Positions 62,050 to 64,000 of a stretch of DNA of 64,000 nucleotides are shown one piece after another. The DNA lies in the NCBI RefSeq assembly GCF_001638985.1, contig NW_017265135.1, forward strand, positions 735,223 through 799,222, written 5' to 3'. Each line of letters starts with the position of its first letter. Position 1 is the first letter of the stretch. This stretch comes from Phycomyces blakesleeanus NRRL 1555(-) (taxonomy: Eukaryota > Mucoromycota > Mucoromycetes > Mucorales > Phycomycetaceae). The notes under the pieces are model-generated. The model made no database searches. It was not told where the DNA came from and saw only the letters and a list, made by a program, of their open reading frames with translations. The position numbers and the translations under genes were made by a program.

Positions 62050-62934
62050 ATGAACCCAAACGCTCAATCTTACCCTATTGTTTCATCTATGAACTTTTCT
62101 TCAACAATGCCAAACATCTATCCACCCGCCTTTGCCCCTTACCCACCCATCATCGGCAACAACAACAGTAATAATAGCTGGCACTCCTCGTCGGCTTCTT
62201 CTAGCCCAACATCTCCCGGGTCATCACGGAAAAGACCGTCTCCCGAAGATTGCTCGGTACAGGATATCAAGCCAAGACCACGCGAGCGCAGACACCGCAA
62301 GGCCCCTCATGAACTCTTGACAGACGCCGAAAAGAAGGCAAACCATATCGCATCTGAGCAAAAACGTCGCCAGAACATTAGACTCGGATTCGATCAATTG
62401 ATAGACAGTGTGCCTTCACTGCACCATGGCAATCGTAGCGAGGCTCTAATTCTGCAAAAATGTAAGTATATCTATTATATTTAATAGAAAACACCAACAC
62501 TAATACCAATACCAATTACCTTGCTATCCTTTTTTTTTTCTAACTTTCTATTATTATTATAATTATAAAATAACTTAGCTGTTGAACACATTCAGCATTT
62601 AATTAGTATCAAGAATGATCTTAAAAACCAAGTGCGTGATTTACAAAGCGTTCTGGGTGATCCGTAAGTACTATAATACAATATATATTAATTCCAATTT
62701 CTAATCAAAACAAAAAAAAAACTTGATATTTATCAATATTAGAAATTACGAGGAAGATGTAAGTATTTGGATCTTAAAGTAGCGACAGTTTATATATAAA
62801 GAGCCCAGATATTATAGATATCAAGATCGATATCGATATCGATATATAAATGTGAATTGTGCACAGGATTTGAAATTAACTGATGTTCTTCACTTCTCTA
62901 GTCTTCTGAAGATGAACTTTCTTACTCATACTAG
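62050..62934 (+). CDS. bHLH-zipper transcription factor
   Basis: Exons 62050-62461, 62579-62663, 62743-62758 and 62902-62934 give 181 residues. A Ser/Pro/Asn-rich N-terminal region (1-85) leads to the basic region KKANHIASEQKRRQNI, with His99, Glu103 and Arg107 in the H-E-R pattern typical of factors binding CACGTG E-boxes. Helix 1 is RLGFDQLIDSVPSL, the loop LHHGNR, helix 2 SEALILQKSVEHIQHL, then a short zipper ISIKNDLKNQVRDLQSVL. The C terminus is acidic (NYEEDSSEDELSYSY). It resembles fungal Ino4/Tye7/MLX-type regulators of lipid or sugar metabolism. It should be nuclear and act as a dimer; the partner and targets are unknown. Exon 3 is only 16 bases long, but frame and GT-AG borders support it. 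Confidence 0.88.
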
Positions 62935-63757
62935 ACAGCCATAAAAAAAAACAAGCAAAAAGACATACATGCCGCCCAATGACTCTGCCTCTGACTTTGC
63001 ACCCATTTCATAAGCCGTTCCATCATATTTCACCTATTTTTTCTTCTTTATTTCATTATGCTCTTTTTATAAGCTACTTCTTTATCTTTCCCTTTTTCTT
63101 TATTCACACCATCCTTGCTTCTCCAATACCAAAACAACAAAGTAAAGAGGGAACCATTAGACAAATCACTACTCTTATTCCATTCAATCATTACCATTAC
63201 CATTACCATTACCATTATCATTATCATCACCATTATCATGCATTCAATTCAATTCGATATAATATAATATTATTATATTGTACTATACCATACCTCACCA
63301 TACATCACCATACTATATTATACTATACGCTGAAAATATACAATTATATTTTTACTTGTAATCTTTATTTTATCTATCTATCTATCTATCTATCCATCTA
63401 TCTATCTATTCATTTATTTATTTTTATAACCATCAATATACATATAAATTGAAACCTTTTTTATGTTACTGTTGTTCATTGGATACATTATATTCATTTA
63501 CTTAAAGAGGAGAAAACCCCCTTATTTTCCCGTCTCTTTCTATCTTTGGTCTGTCCCTGTTCGTTACTGTTATGTTTTTTTGTTTATTTGCTTGTTTTAT
63601 CTTGAAAGTTTTATCTTATTTTTTTCCATTTTTGGATCCAAGAAAATTCTATATTTGGTCTACCAAGCAAAAAAAAAAATAACTTCCCTCCCTCCCCGAT
63701 TTTTATTTTATTTTATTTTGCTTTATAAATAAATAGATATATAGTTTAAAATTTCTA

Positions 63758-63788
<31 letters not shown>

Positions 63789-64000
63789 CTGCATACTGGG
63801 CTGTTTCTTTTTTTAGAACGGCCACATACAAAAACAGAAAAAAGGCAATAAAGAAAAGAAAAAGTCACAAGTGGTAAGCATGTTTGAAAGAAGTTTACTT
63901 CTTGTCCATCTACCTAGTATTGTTTCTTTTTCTTCTTTAATTCAAAGAAGTCTCTTAAACAGGATTTATGTATGTAAAATATATCACTTACCATATTAAA
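62935..64000. repeat. 3' flank with microsatellites; no further gene seen
   Basis: (CATTAC)n and (CATTAT)n at 63189-63238, (CTAT)n at 63374-63411, (TA)n at 63762-63788. An apparent 157-codon frame at 62979-63452 is mostly repeat-encoded (His-Tyr, Ser-Ile-Tyr-Leu runs) and is rejected. The right edge holds no recognisable exon. Confidence 0.6.

Noticed and set aside
62979..63452. 157-codon frame after the bHLH gene
   Set aside because: Mostly encoded by CATTAC and CTAT microsatellites in the 3' flank.

Overview
The window looks like nuclear DNA of a filamentous fungus of the Mucoromycota, probably Mucorales; a Phycomyces-like genome is my best guess, but I cannot verify the species. The reasons are genes of about 2 to 9 exons with introns of about 50 to 190 bases, GT...AG borders and AT-rich, often (TA)n, tails; AT-rich spacers full of simple repeats; and fungal housekeeping proteins. 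There are no operons; each gene has its own promoter.

Left gene block (0-9 kb): the 5' end of an unidentified gene running off the left edge, a probably myristoylated three-EF-hand protein, ribosomal protein uL11 (RPL12) preceded by a strongly foldable, pseudoknot-capable sequence, a PIG3-type quinone oxidoreductase, and an MFS sugar transporter.

Repeat island (about 9.7-30 kb): this is the unusual part. It opens with a dead Tc1/mariner transposase, two dispersed repeats (here called A and B) and degenerate tandem arrays. It is dominated by a 13.6 kb imperfect inverted repeat (15735-29340) with arms of 4.2 and 6.9 kb around a 2.5 kb spacer. Each arm carries the same outward-pointing, intron-containing transcription unit. 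In the left arm this unit has been amplified as exon-plus-intron modules of about 145 bp. In the right arm the end of one of its exons has become a minisatellite: 49 copies of a 54-bp unit without one net indel, followed by 26-bp units. I recognise no transposase or reverse transcriptase inside it. A MITE-like element lies just to the right.

Right gene block (31.5-64 kb): a Gvp36-type BAR protein, a YML020W-like alpha/beta-hydrolase-fold protein, the DEAH helicase Prp43, a Tvp38/VTT membrane protein, S-formylglutathione hydrolase, a DUF3245-like nuclear protein, a decayed copy of what looks like a mucoromycete multigene family, a 317-residue charged helical protein of unknown role, a microsomal-type epoxide hydrolase, acyl-CoA-binding protein, a hexokinase homologue that has lost its catalytic aspartate, and a bHLH-zipper transcription factor behind 5.7 kb without a gene. 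These are ordinary unlinked housekeeping functions (splicing and ribosome biogenesis, membrane trafficking, detoxification, lipid and sugar handling) and I see no functional cluster. All exon borders were placed by eye from splice signals, reading frame and family resemblance; lengths in residues follow from those borders.
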